From positions 3,596,001 through 3,660,000 of the forward strand of contig JASFXZ010000039.1 of NCBI GenBank assembly GCA_032209605.1: a stretch of DNA of 64,000 nucleotides. Direction: 5' to 3'. This document shows, in pieces, positions 36,421 through 47,700 of this stretch (positions are counted from its first letter, which is position 1; every line of letters starts with the position of its first letter). Source of the stretch: Mactromeris polynyma. Taxonomy: Eukaryota > Mollusca > Bivalvia > Venerida > Mactridae. A program made the position numbers and the translations under genes. The notes beneath the pieces are model-generated. The model ran no database searches. It was not told the origin of the DNA and saw only the letters and a program-made list of their open reading frames with translations.

Positions 36421-37210
36421 TTCACCAAATAATGACGCAGATACCTACTGCTAAAGTGCATTATGTTGATTTCATACATAAGTGGTTAAACCTAGATGTC
36501 TCTTATATCTAGCACTGGACATGCTGACTAGGACTTGTAGCACGAGACTGTACTGTTGCGCAACATATTCTGTTAACATCACGCTTGAATCGCAGTGAAA
36601 ACAAAGACAGGATTTAATGTCTGACTGAACTTCAATAGAACTAAAATTAAATTGTGTTTGTACTGTTTGGTGAAAAAAAATTTTGTTAACAAATTCCAGA
36701 TTTCATCTATTTAAATCTTCAAAATATACATCAGATAATAGTGAGATGATGACACATGTCTGGTAAACTTGTTTATACCAATGTGTACTCAGGTATTAAA
36801 AAAAGTTGTAGCAATTAGGCCCGGGTCTAATCCTGCTACAATGTATTCTTTGCTAAAATGCTTGCACTAGTTATTGCAATTTATGGGTGTTTTACTCACC
36901 AATCAAGTGCTTTACAATTTTAATTCTTCTTTTATATGAGGGTTTATTCATTGTTGTGTTATTATGAAAATACATTGCAATGTACACAACTTAAGTTCTT
37001 GTTTGCTGAGTTACATTTGTTATCATTTTAAATACACAGACGTGCCAAGTATACCATCAATGCTGCAAACTGCTATAATGTGAGTTTCATTAAAAGAATT
37101 GTCAAAGGGAATCTTTAATAATTTAATGAATATCATGATAATGTTCTAAATCATATGAAATTTTAATGATGGCATATAACATCATTCTGCTGTCTGCCTT
37201 TGACATTGTA

Positions 37211-37538
37211 TAGATAGTTCCCACATTTACAATATTTACCTCCCTTGTTCTGAATAGTCAGCCATGTTGATAGGCAAATTTGCTTAAAGTTTATAACGTA
37301 CACGATGATTAAATAATTAGATGTAAAAAAATAACTTATGCATTATGCTTTTGTGGGCAGTTGGCTCAGACAGTTGAAGAAAAAGTGGTTGTGCCATGCT
37401 AATTCTCTTGGTAATTTCACAATTACATGTATCACATATTTGGGAATTACTCCTATCAGTGCTGATCAGTTTTGCCTATCAAAATGGCTGATGATTAAGA
37501 ACAAGGGAGGTAACTATTGTAGATGTGGGAACTATCTA
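37211..37538. mobile_element. MITE family Q, copy 2 (best preserved)
   Basis: TAGATAGTTCCCACATTTAC on the left; GTAGATGTGGGAACTATCTA on the right. The inverted ends run through TACCTCCCTTGTTCTGAA for about 45 bases. No coding frame. Confidence 0.78.
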
Positions 37539-38511
37539 AAAGATAAAGTGTTAGATGCTACCTTGCTTAATGAACATGTTTGTATTCTGATATATACATA
37601 CTATGCAATATTGTTTCATGATATTTTGCTGCAGTCAGTATATTTTTATTATTATCCCTTATTTTATAGCTCTTGTAACATCTGGATCATCAAGTTTTTT
37701 ATTGCTTCTTTTGTTTTTCGGTATGCTTACATTCTGTATTTGTAATGTTAATAAAAAAAACTTTATATGTTTGGCTTTGTAGTATAATTCTATTCAAGGT
37801 AAATATCATGCGCAGCTTGTTTGAACAGAACTTGTCAACAAAGTTTGGATTTACTGCACCAATACATGTATTAGTATATTGTACAATGCTAAGTACAATT
37901 TATTAGTGTGAAATTATCAGGTGACGAAGTTGACAACATTTGAGCTGTTACAGATTTAAGTATGTAAGTGCTTACAAATTTCATTTATTGACACTCAGAT
38001 GATATTCATAATTGGCTTGATTTGTTATCAACATCTTTGAGACGAGTGGTAATTCAAAACACAACACAATATCACTACCCACGTAAGTATTTACGCAGAT
38101 TATTGGGTGAAATAACTGATATCAAATTAAACAGCATGCAAATATCATACCAATTATAAACCTACAGATGCTGTGGTTGGACCCTAAAAAGGTTGAAAAA
38201 CAGAAGGGGCTTTTCTGAAGAAACCAGAATGTTTGCAACAGAAATGTAATGTTTCTTAGTCCATTGTGGTAAAAACATGTAGAATTATACTTAAATCATT
38301 TATGTCACAGTTAAGACACAAACACAAGTGTGGATTGAAAATGTCTGAATTTTTATAAGTAGTTAAGCAAAATTTATTTGATGTTTACTTCTGGATATAT
38401 TCAGAACCTGATATTTGCTGTGATTAAACTCCATATCCCCATATCCCATTTCATTAATTTATAAAGGTCTTCATGTAAGACATAAGAATCATATACATTA
38501 CTAATATTAAG

Positions 38512-38735
38512 TATACAATACAATACAATACAAATAGTTTATTGCATTAAAACATAACATGTTTCATAGCAACATAATGTACATTATAACAAAACACAAT
38601 GGGTAGAGGTATTTACAGAAGAGCAAAATATCAACATTAAACTTAGTTAACTCACAATATGGAACATGACTTAAATTTACAATGAAAATAAATACAAAAT
38701 AAATAAATGCGCTGGTCTGAGTTGAACATATATAG
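38512..38735 (-). mobile_element. LINE 3' end with (TTGTA)n tail
   Basis: On the minus strand the segment ends TTTAATGCAATAAACTATTT followed by TGTAT repeats at 38515-38535. A short tandem repeat after a fixed 3' UTR is the hallmark of many non-LTR elements. It is 5' truncated where the next LINE 3' end begins. Confidence 0.45.
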
Positions 38736-40245
38736 ATAGATAGATAATTTATTGCAAATTCAGTAAGCCAAAGGCCCATGTGAACATAAATACATGTACA
38801 TACAAATTTCACATTACAGACGTAACAAGTGGCAACTAGTCAATATCAAGAAAACGTATACATGTATCTTAATGTAAGAAATAAGTGAAACGAAAGTTAC
38901 ATGTGTTAGATATTGAGTCATTGAAAAGTCGCATTAAATATATATATATACATTCCTACAATTAAATAGTTAAGCAAACACTGAAAAAGTCGTCCACGGA
39001 AATATATTGAAAACGATGCCCTGATATATACATACTATAAATGCGTGTTTCATTCTACATTCATACAACAAGGAGTGTTGAAAGTGATTTTCTAAGTTAT
39101 ACAAAGAAAGGATTATTATAGTTTTCATGTGGTTTAAAGGTAATAGTTATGTTTTGTTTTTACAATATGGATAATGATTTTTCTAATCGTGTTATTAATT
39201 GATATTAAGTTTAATTATAGGTCAGGATACTCAAAGACCTAAATATCATGGTATTTAGGTCTTTGGGATACTTTACTAAAAAATAATCAAATAGATCATG
39301 TATTTAACATAGTGGTTTATAATAAAAACTAGTACATGATTAATACTCTTTAGAAATAGTTGTACAGAAGAATGCCAGCTTCTAGTTTGATTTATGATAA
39401 TACAATTATACAATTACTTTTACTATGGTACACAATTGTAAGTATAAGTAGGATATACACATTTGTACACTATTATTATATGCAAACATTGGCAAGAGAT
39501 AATTGTAAAGAAAAGTTAAAAATCAGTTTCTTGTTAAGTTAGCATAGTACATGTATAATGTACTTCGCTAGGTGTAATATTGTATTCTTATTACAATCTG
39601 TCAGTAATTGCTCAAACTTTTGTTGTGTGGGCCATTGGCAATAGTACCGTTTTAAGTATTTGATTCGGATTTCTCTATATTTGGGACATATAAGAGTGAA
39701 ATGAAATTCTGATTCGACAGAATTCCCGTTGCAATTCTGACACAGACGATTTTGTCTTTCAATATTATTATGTCTGCCTACTTCAATTTGTAAGCTGTGT
39801 GCGGAAATTCTAAATTTTGTATAAGCATTTCGATATCTTTTGTCTTTAATGAAATCTAGGTAATTTTCAAATTGAAATTCGTGTAGATGCTGTAACACTG
39901 TAACCTATTTGAATTACTTATTTTACTATACCAACTTTGATAATACATATTGAGTATTCTTTGTTAGATTGGATTCAGTGTGATGAGCATTTGACCTTGA
40001 TTAATCCATAAATGTGACAGTCCACATAAATCTAGTGTGTGTTTGACATGGTAAGCCCAGTTGGAGCCATGGTAGTTGTTACCGTTATCGGCGTCATTTT
40101 TAAGAACGTTGTATATTTTCAAGAGTAATGTGTTCGGGTCTGAATTTAATAGTTTGAGCCAGAGTATTTAATCATCAGTATTTGTCTATGGATTATAAGC
40201 TAGCGGAATTCTTCCTAATTCACCATACAGTGTTTCTATGTTTGT
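38736..40245 (-). mobile_element. 5'-truncated LINE with a decayed reverse-transcriptase C-terminus
   Basis: Frame 39898-39539 (minus) encodes 119 aa including KFRISAHSLQIEVGR, RLCQNCN, SEFHFTLICPKY: the C-terminal zinc-knuckle (zf-RVT) region of non-LTR ORF2 proteins. Upstream, 40240-39900 continues in the same style (ETLYGELGRIP, NWAYHVKHTLDLCGLS) but with stop codons, so it is dead. The 3' end near 38760 reads AATTTGCAATAAATTATCTA followed by TCTA repeats. Confidence 0.7.
39232..39265. repeat. 14-bp perfect inverted repeat
   Basis: CAAAGACCTAAATA and its exact complement are separated by TCATGG. It lies within the LINE-derived segment. Confidence 0.6.
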
Positions 40246-40808
40246 AGATTTTCGAGCAGTAAGTTATGAGTTTTCGACAAAATTTGGTGTGGATATTTTC
40301 TAAGTTTGGTGACAGAGTATATTTTTTATCTCCAATGCGCCTTCTAAACTGTAAGCAAATTGAAATTTTTTAATTGAAGTAATTTAAGACAGCAAATTCA
40401 ACGTTTAAGACTACTGTACATTAATTGTCAATAATACGTGATATTATACTACGATAAAGAAAGAAATTGCTAATGATCGGGCTAAATATCATATAAAACA
40501 TTTTTTAAAATCTCCAATGCGCCCAATGCGCCAAATGCGCCGTAAAATCTCCAATGCGCATTTAAGTCATACCAATTCTTTTTGAGTTTCCGCGAACGAA
40601 AATGTAAGTTGATTATGCTTTTCGTCGTTGTTATATTGTTCAATTAAATGTATTACTGTTTTTTGTAAAAGCTTTATTTTTTCTGTCGTTGATTACTTTA
40701 TGAAATGTCATTTCGATTATTCGTGAAGTGAAAGGGCTTTGGAAACAAAATTAAAGGCAGATTCGGACCGAGACGTTTCGTTCTCCCATCCAAAACGAAA
40801 GTGTGGAG

Positions 40809-41781
40809 GGCTGCGGGACAACTCGACCCCTGAACAATTCGACCCCCTACCAAATCGGCCCCTAAGTCAATTCGACCCACGTCAACTCGACCCCTAAGTC
40901 AACTCGACCCCTAATTTTGCTAAGTCAATTCGACCCCTCTGTATTGTTATTGGGTGTAGACTTTAGTGTAAAATATTATTTACTCAAAATAAATTATAAT
41001 TATTATTTTGTGTAGCAATGTTTTAATGAATAAATGTAACACATGTAATTGCCTTTGTCTGACCCGATTGGGTTTGTGTTTGGTTGATTTATCCATTGTT
41101 CTTCGTTTGAGGTGTTAATTTCTTCTTTTATAAGTGCGTGTGTAATTGTCGAAACATTTTAAGACTGAATCTCAGAGTTATGCTTTGAAATTTTAGAACG
41201 TAACAAAAGTGTAGAGCGAGTAACAAAAACATTTGAATTTTCAAGTTTATGTCTGAGTTTCAGTCTTATATTCATTCAGAATAATGAGAATATATTCTAA
41301 AAAGATAACAATCCGTTGGAAATGTGTATGCTTTATTATAAATGAAAAAGAAACAAACAGAAATTATAAAAAACAAAACAACTTATAAATACAAGTTATA
41401 TACATTAAAATTTGATAACAAAATATAACAAAAACATTAACAAAAACAATGTACATTTAAAAGTCTAAATTTGTACAGTTATTACTTTAATTTATTTAAT
41501 TTAAAACACCAAAATGCCTTAAGAATACAAAAAAACTAACAAAAAATACTTTTATTTCGATTTTATATTACAACGTAAGTCATATTCGGCGTTTATAAAT
41601 CATTAATTTTTATTAAAATTTCATAATTGACGTACAATAATTAAAATATTTTCATATCATCTGAGGGGTCGAATTGACATGCCGAATAATCGGAAAGTAG
41701 GGGTCGAATTGTACAGGGGTCGAATTGACTTTGTTTATTTTCGGGGGTCGAATTGGTCAGGGGTCGAGTCATCTTGATACC
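40809..41781. mobile_element. Non-autonomous DNA transposon T3, 8-bp target duplication GTGTGGAG
   Basis: GTGTGGAG flanks both sides (40801-40808 and 41782-41789). The left end, GGCTGCGGGACAACTCGACC, and the complement of the right end, GGTATCAAGATGACTCGACC, align and continue through GACCCCTGA-CAATTCGACCCC. The left 130 bases hold about seven TCAAYTCGACCCC units and the right 120 bases about five inverted units. The interior is AT-rich with no transposase. It shares the TCAATTCG core and the 8-bp duplication with T1. Confidence 0.8.
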
Positions 41782-41789
41782 GTGTGGAG

Positions 41790-44400
41790 TACTAGTACGT
41801 TCAACAACTAAATCATTAAATGACAAAAACTCAGTAATAAAGATGCTAAGTAGAAGCTATCTGGGCTTTTACCAAAATAAATGTTTTATCCAGTATTTAA
41901 TTGAGTCGTGTGGAAACTTCGGTATTCTCAAACAAACAGAATTCGACCACAACATAATTTCGACTGGCACCGGAAAATACCAAAGACTATGTTGCCAGAC
42001 CAAAATATCTGCTATGCGCATGCACATTTGTTAACATTGGATGCAGAATTGTCAAATGATGTAAACTACTGAAAATTTTAGATTTATAATAATTATTTTT
42101 TATACATGTAAAACACAAATCTTTCTGTAAAAAAAGGATATAAATACTGCATATTTATCTACTTTCAAATATTTCCTTCAGTAAAATCCATTATTTAAAA
42201 AGAATGGCTGCTAAAGCTTTTTTTATTTCGTCTGTGAGTATGACTATTCCAATTTCCAGTGCCCAACATCCCATATCACATGGAAGTACAGCCACACTAA
42301 ATATATTGTAACACAAACTGTTTGTGTCTTACTCTTAATCCATAAATCCTCGATACGCGCTAGTCTGGATTTAATTGGTTATGTATCGAGGGACTGTTTT
42401 TCATCTATATACAGGCCAATGTGTCATCTCAGGTTGCCTACAGAGACGATGACTCTTTTGATTTAAGTCAGAGCTCATAATGCTGTAAAATATGAGTCAT
42501 CAGAAAAACATCATTCACATTATGGTATCCCCAAAAGAAGGTTTATTGACATGAATTCAAGAAAAAAACCGCACCCTCTTAATCTGGTACTCTTTTGGCT
42601 ATTAACTTACTTAGTTAAACAGTCCAGACTGACAGTAAGTTACATTAATGAGTTCATACAGTTACAAATTTTATAAGTAGGGCATAAACTGTTATGTATA
42701 CTGTAGACAAGGGAAGTTATTCTATTGTGGAAGAAAACTGGTTGTGAACCAGTGATTTTTTTTGTTCAATTATACTTCCGAATTTCGACTATTTCCCCTT
42801 GCAAAAAAGTCTCAATTTTCACTCAAAAAGTGTCATGGGGCCCATCCTGAAAAGAGCACATGGAGGTGAAAGAGGGAAAAGTAATTATACATATTGCAAC
42901 AGCAGGGAATTAAAATATTTATAAGTAAAATAACCATGCTCTTATATTCTCAAATTTGGGACTTATCGCACCTATTATCCCAATTGAAAAGGCACAGGCA
43001 GTAAAAAAAAATCACTGTGAACATCCAGGTCAACAGAAAATGAGGTCAGTGTTTTTTGGTGTGTATAGTAAACAAACTACGACAGTTAGGTCCTTATTTT
43101 TGTTGCATCAGTGTGGGATTAGGTTTGTTTAAATCATGACAAGTTATGGAATGTGCGATGGGAAAATCTGGTTGAGCGGGATACTGTTGTACATTGCCAT
43201 TGGGGCAATGATGAGCAATGATTGGGAAGTGTTTGGTAAATCATGCTTCCCTAATTAAATGTGTTGAAAAAGGGGGGAAACTTAGAATTTTTAGAATATC
43301 CTCCAACTTTTTCTTATTTTTTGAAGCCATTTGTTTTTGGGAACCCAGCACTCATTTTCAAAATCAGGGTATATGTACCCCTGACTGTGCAAAATTGGGT
43401 GCAGTTTGGGTACTTTGAAATGCTTATATTGTTTGGCATTATAAAAATTTAAATATAATTATGTTGTGTTATAAAATGTAAACTAAGTAACAGGTGGTGA
43501 ACAATGAAATATTTTCACTGACTTCATTTTTCACACTTGTTGAACATGAATGTCGATTCTCACCAAACTGGTTTTCTTCCTTATTAAGTCTGGTAATGGT
43601 GCATCCCCATTAGCATTCATTTAATTCCCATAGATTGTAGATTTACTATTTTGGTATGACTTACTTGAAGTTAATCTACTTGCTGTTATAGAATATAGGT
43701 ATGACTTATGAAGCATTTATCAAAGTTAGTTTTTTGAAATAATCACAATTATAACCCAATTATAAATTCTCAAAAATGGTCAATCATAATCATTGAGATC
43801 ATACAAAAATAAAACCAGCAAGAAATATAAAGGGTTCATATCCAAATCTGCTAAAATCGGTGTTAAAATGCCATATTGACAGCTTCTAACAACTGAAGAG
43901 TCGAGAAAAAATAATCATGTTACGCAGACGTTCAGAATATGAAATCACTACGTCATGTAGTTCCAAAAACATTAATTGTATACATGCACTTGTGTAAATG
44001 TTAGTCTAGGTAATCAACCAATTTAACTCGAATTTCCATAGATCAAGCACCTGATGTCAATACAGCCTGTGGATGGCGATGTCTAGTCTGCTGCCTAAAC
44101 TGTGACACATCATGTGTTTATCCCAATATACTTAACCAGACTATTTTTATGACACATTTATAGGTATTAAATTATGCAATTTGAGTTTGAACAGTAACAA
44201 ATAACAAGGTGATTGAACAATGATCGTGCTTGTGATGTTTTGAATGTATGTTATATTTCTCTTTCCCCTGTGCAATTCTTTCACTTTATATAGTGTTCAG
44301 GTTATTTTCTGCCCAGTTTCAGCCTATTGTTGCCAGCTGTCTTGACTTGTCCTGTGATCTTTTCCATCCCCTAATTTCCGCCCTTCACTGTTTATCCTCT
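41790..44400. other. Intergenic, upstream of maelstrom
   Basis: Mostly unassigned. A possible inverted pair (AGTGATTTTTTTT at about 42752 and AAAAAAAAATCACT at about 43005) may bound a degraded MITE. A 5' UTR exon of maelstrom should lie in or left of the following repeat, since its first coding exon starts with an acceptor at 44749. Confidence 0.3.
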
Positions 44401-44409
44401 TTGATTCTC

Positions 44410-44590
44410 CTAGATATTCCTTATGGTCTGCCAGGGCATTCCTTGTGCCTCTGTTCCCTAACATGTACCCTTTATCATCATCAAGTGCCTCATGTTTTAT
44501 GGATTGTTGTTTTCCCAGAGGTCTGTGTGGGGAGGCACTGTCTTATGTGTGTGGCATTCCCTGTAGCAACTTATTCCTTCTCTTTTGTCA
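44410..44590 (+). repeat. Dispersed repeat family R1, longest copy
   Basis: CATTCCTTGTGCCTCTGTTC, GTGCCTCATGTTTTATGGAT, GTGTGGGGAGGCACTG, TGTGGCATTCCCTGTAGCAA. It serves here as the reference for the other R1 copies. Confidence 0.5.
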
Positions 44591-44777
44591 GCGAGTCAAA
44601 ATCAGATCACAGATGGTTGTACTGTTGGCTGCCAAACTTGTCCACACTTGTTGTTTTATATGCCTGATTTACACACTGTTGTGCGGTGAAAGGTATGCTG
44701 GACTCGGACTAACATTTTATTCCTGACTGATTGTTTGATAACGTTACAGTTGTAGCTGATATAGAGAAAGAAACACC

Positions 44778-47700
44778 ATGCCTAAAAAACCTGCCAAAAA
44801 TGGGTTCTACTTCTTCATGAAGGACATTGAGCCTCAGTTGAGAAAAGAAGGAAGACAGTTTCCAAATGGAATGGCAGATGTAGTTGTTGTTGCTCATCCA
44901 AGATGGAAGGTAAGTTAAATCTAATTTTTATTACTACTACAGTTTGGTATTGACGACAATATATACTGATATATGTGTAATATATCATGCTATTAGGCCA
45001 AAATTAGAAAAGTCTTTGTTCGCCCTTTACCGACCCTAGATTTTAGAGGTGGGTAGGTATCGTAGATAGGAAAAATATTTCATTGTGGAAATTTTTATTG
45101 AACACATAGTTGTATGGCAGAATTGAAGTGTTTTGACCTCATTATAACTTATGATTTAACACCTAAGTTGCACGAAGATTAAATCAAGATCGAGATACCA
45201 AAATAATAAAATCTTGATCCTATTTTTGCAATATTTTTTTTGAGTTGGCAGCCAAATCTCAGGTTGGTCGGTAAAGGGCAAACAAACTTAATTTTAATTT
45301 AGGCCTTACTAATTGTTCAAGTGCTTAGGAAATTTTCAGGAGTCTTATTTAGTAGGATAAGGCAAGCCTTTTATGGATTATGGACTTTCTTAGGTTATTT
45401 GCAAATCTATAAGTAACTGTAGTTTGATGTATGTGTGACAGAGTTCTAAATATGTTCTGTGATTTTAATAAATATTTGATCATGATTTATTTTGAATATT
45501 ATTGATAAAAGTTGTGTAGATTTTTGGTTATTGATTATATAATTGAAGTAGATATGAACTAATGGAAATGTCTGACTGATGTTACTTTTGGTCTAGTTAA
45601 TTAATTGACCCTTCCTCATTCGCACTGTAGCCACGCCCACCTTAGCAACTGGTGCTCATTGTAACTACATTGGACAAGCGCTTTACAAAATGGCCACCGA
45701 CAATAATAAACGTAATGAAATTTTGGATTGTCTTCCAAGCGATTTGCGTTGAATTATCTTCGTGATCAAACTTTGACTCTGCATTTTACGCCTGCCTGGT
45801 TTCCTGATAAGAAATGATCAATGGAAAATCAACATCATAGCTAAGCGTCTTATTGGAATGGCCATAATTTATACTACAGCCACAAAAAAATGCACAAAAT
45901 TGACATCTTTTATGATAATATGAGGATATTTTGTAATATCTATTATAATCTGACATCAAAAATATTTGTTAAATTTAGACCATGTGGAAAATATTTTGCT
46001 TTGAAATTGAAAAAATAATATCACGGACCTATATAGGTATATAGGTCCGTGATAGTATGTTTAATAAATAATTTAGAGAGTGGACAGACATTACAATATT
46101 AGGATTATTTCTCAAATCATCAATAAATCATTCAATACATATTTCTAAAAATTCCAGAAATTATGCCTTAAGGAAACAAAGCCAGGTTTGGCTTGGACAA
46201 GTTATATAATAATATGCAATAAACAATATTGTCCCCTGTGTGCACTATCTAGATATCAATCTTGTACAGACCCCTAATCAGCATTTCTCTTTGTCTGCCC
46301 CAGTTGGAATCCAATATACATATAATCAGTGTTTCCTGTCACAATCTGACACATATATACAGTACAGTTGAGAACAGAAGTGTCAAATATAATTTAGCGC
46401 TAATTATAGAATTTAACTGAAAGACCATTGATCAGGTCGAGATCTGTGTTGAATGTTCTAAAATGTGTTTATTATTTAGAACTTAATTCAACATAGGTGT
46501 GATTTTTAGTATTTAAACATGATTTATTACTAATTTCTGTCCTATCATAAACTGTAAACACCAGTGTAAATGAAATAATGAAGAAATCAAATCTTTTCTA
46601 ACTCTTATAAATTACGTTGAAAGAAATAGTCCTACTCAACAGTGAGTAACCAATACCAGTAAATCACCTGTATTTCATTTTATCACTGGTATTAACAAAA
46701 CTAAAAATAATTTTTCTGCATGTATGTTTATGGCTATACTATTTTTTAATCTCAATAATTATTGATTTTATAATTGATTCTGGGCATTTTAGTTCTACAA
46801 TTAGGCCTTTATAACTAATTTATAAAGTAATGTCCACCCTAAGCAAATGAAATATCCAACTACTTACGGTACCTCAATGCTGGTAAAAGTCAAATATTGT
46901 AGTTTATCAAAATAATACAATGTTTATTCAACCTGCAGATATATTGATCATATCAGACATTTATATATATTGCAACTTGTTAAAACCAGAAGATGAGAAG
47001 GATAGTTTGGCGAAATAAACCTTCACCGCTTTCTAATTATTGATTCGAATGACATAATTAAGCAAGAATTTAGCTAATCAGTGTAAAATTGTTTAACAGT
47101 ATGTTGTTGCTTGCCTATGTATGTAAAACAAACATATTTTAATTTATAACATTGTGTTTCTTCATCTTCTATGGCTATACTTGTTAATTAATGTCTAATG
47201 TCTGCACCCTCCCAGTAAAGCCGATATAAATAAAGAATCCTTTTTTCTAGTCTCTCCGGATATCTGCTGTCCGAATGATACAATCTGTAGCTGTATCTTT
47301 TCACCATTGTCACATATTAACATAATGTGATATAATCACAATGCTATCATCATCAGAAATCTATTAAACCTTATTTTTTTATCCTGCGGTAATCTCTTCC
47401 TGTTTGTCTAAGGTTTGTCTAAGGTAAGCGAGCTGCTGGGGGTGTGTCGAAATCCCGTTATCTGATTGGCCAATCGGCCTGTCAATCAAATATCTGAGGA
47501 AGGGTCAATTCCTGCCTGTGATGCAGTCTGGTCAGTTATATGTTCTTAACACAGGCATGAATCCATGTCATATTGATCAGTCGATGTCCAACTGGTATGA
47601 CATAACATAAAACAAGTTATCAAGTATGTGCTAATTATCTTTCAAGTTTGATACAGTCTCTAGGTGTAATCAAGTGGCATCTTTGTAGTAGCTATTATTA

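Noticed and set aside
44248..44667. Plus-strand frame of 139 codons just upstream of maelstrom
   Set aside because: It covers dispersed repeat R1, whose other copies break the frame; it is not joined in frame to the maelstrom start.
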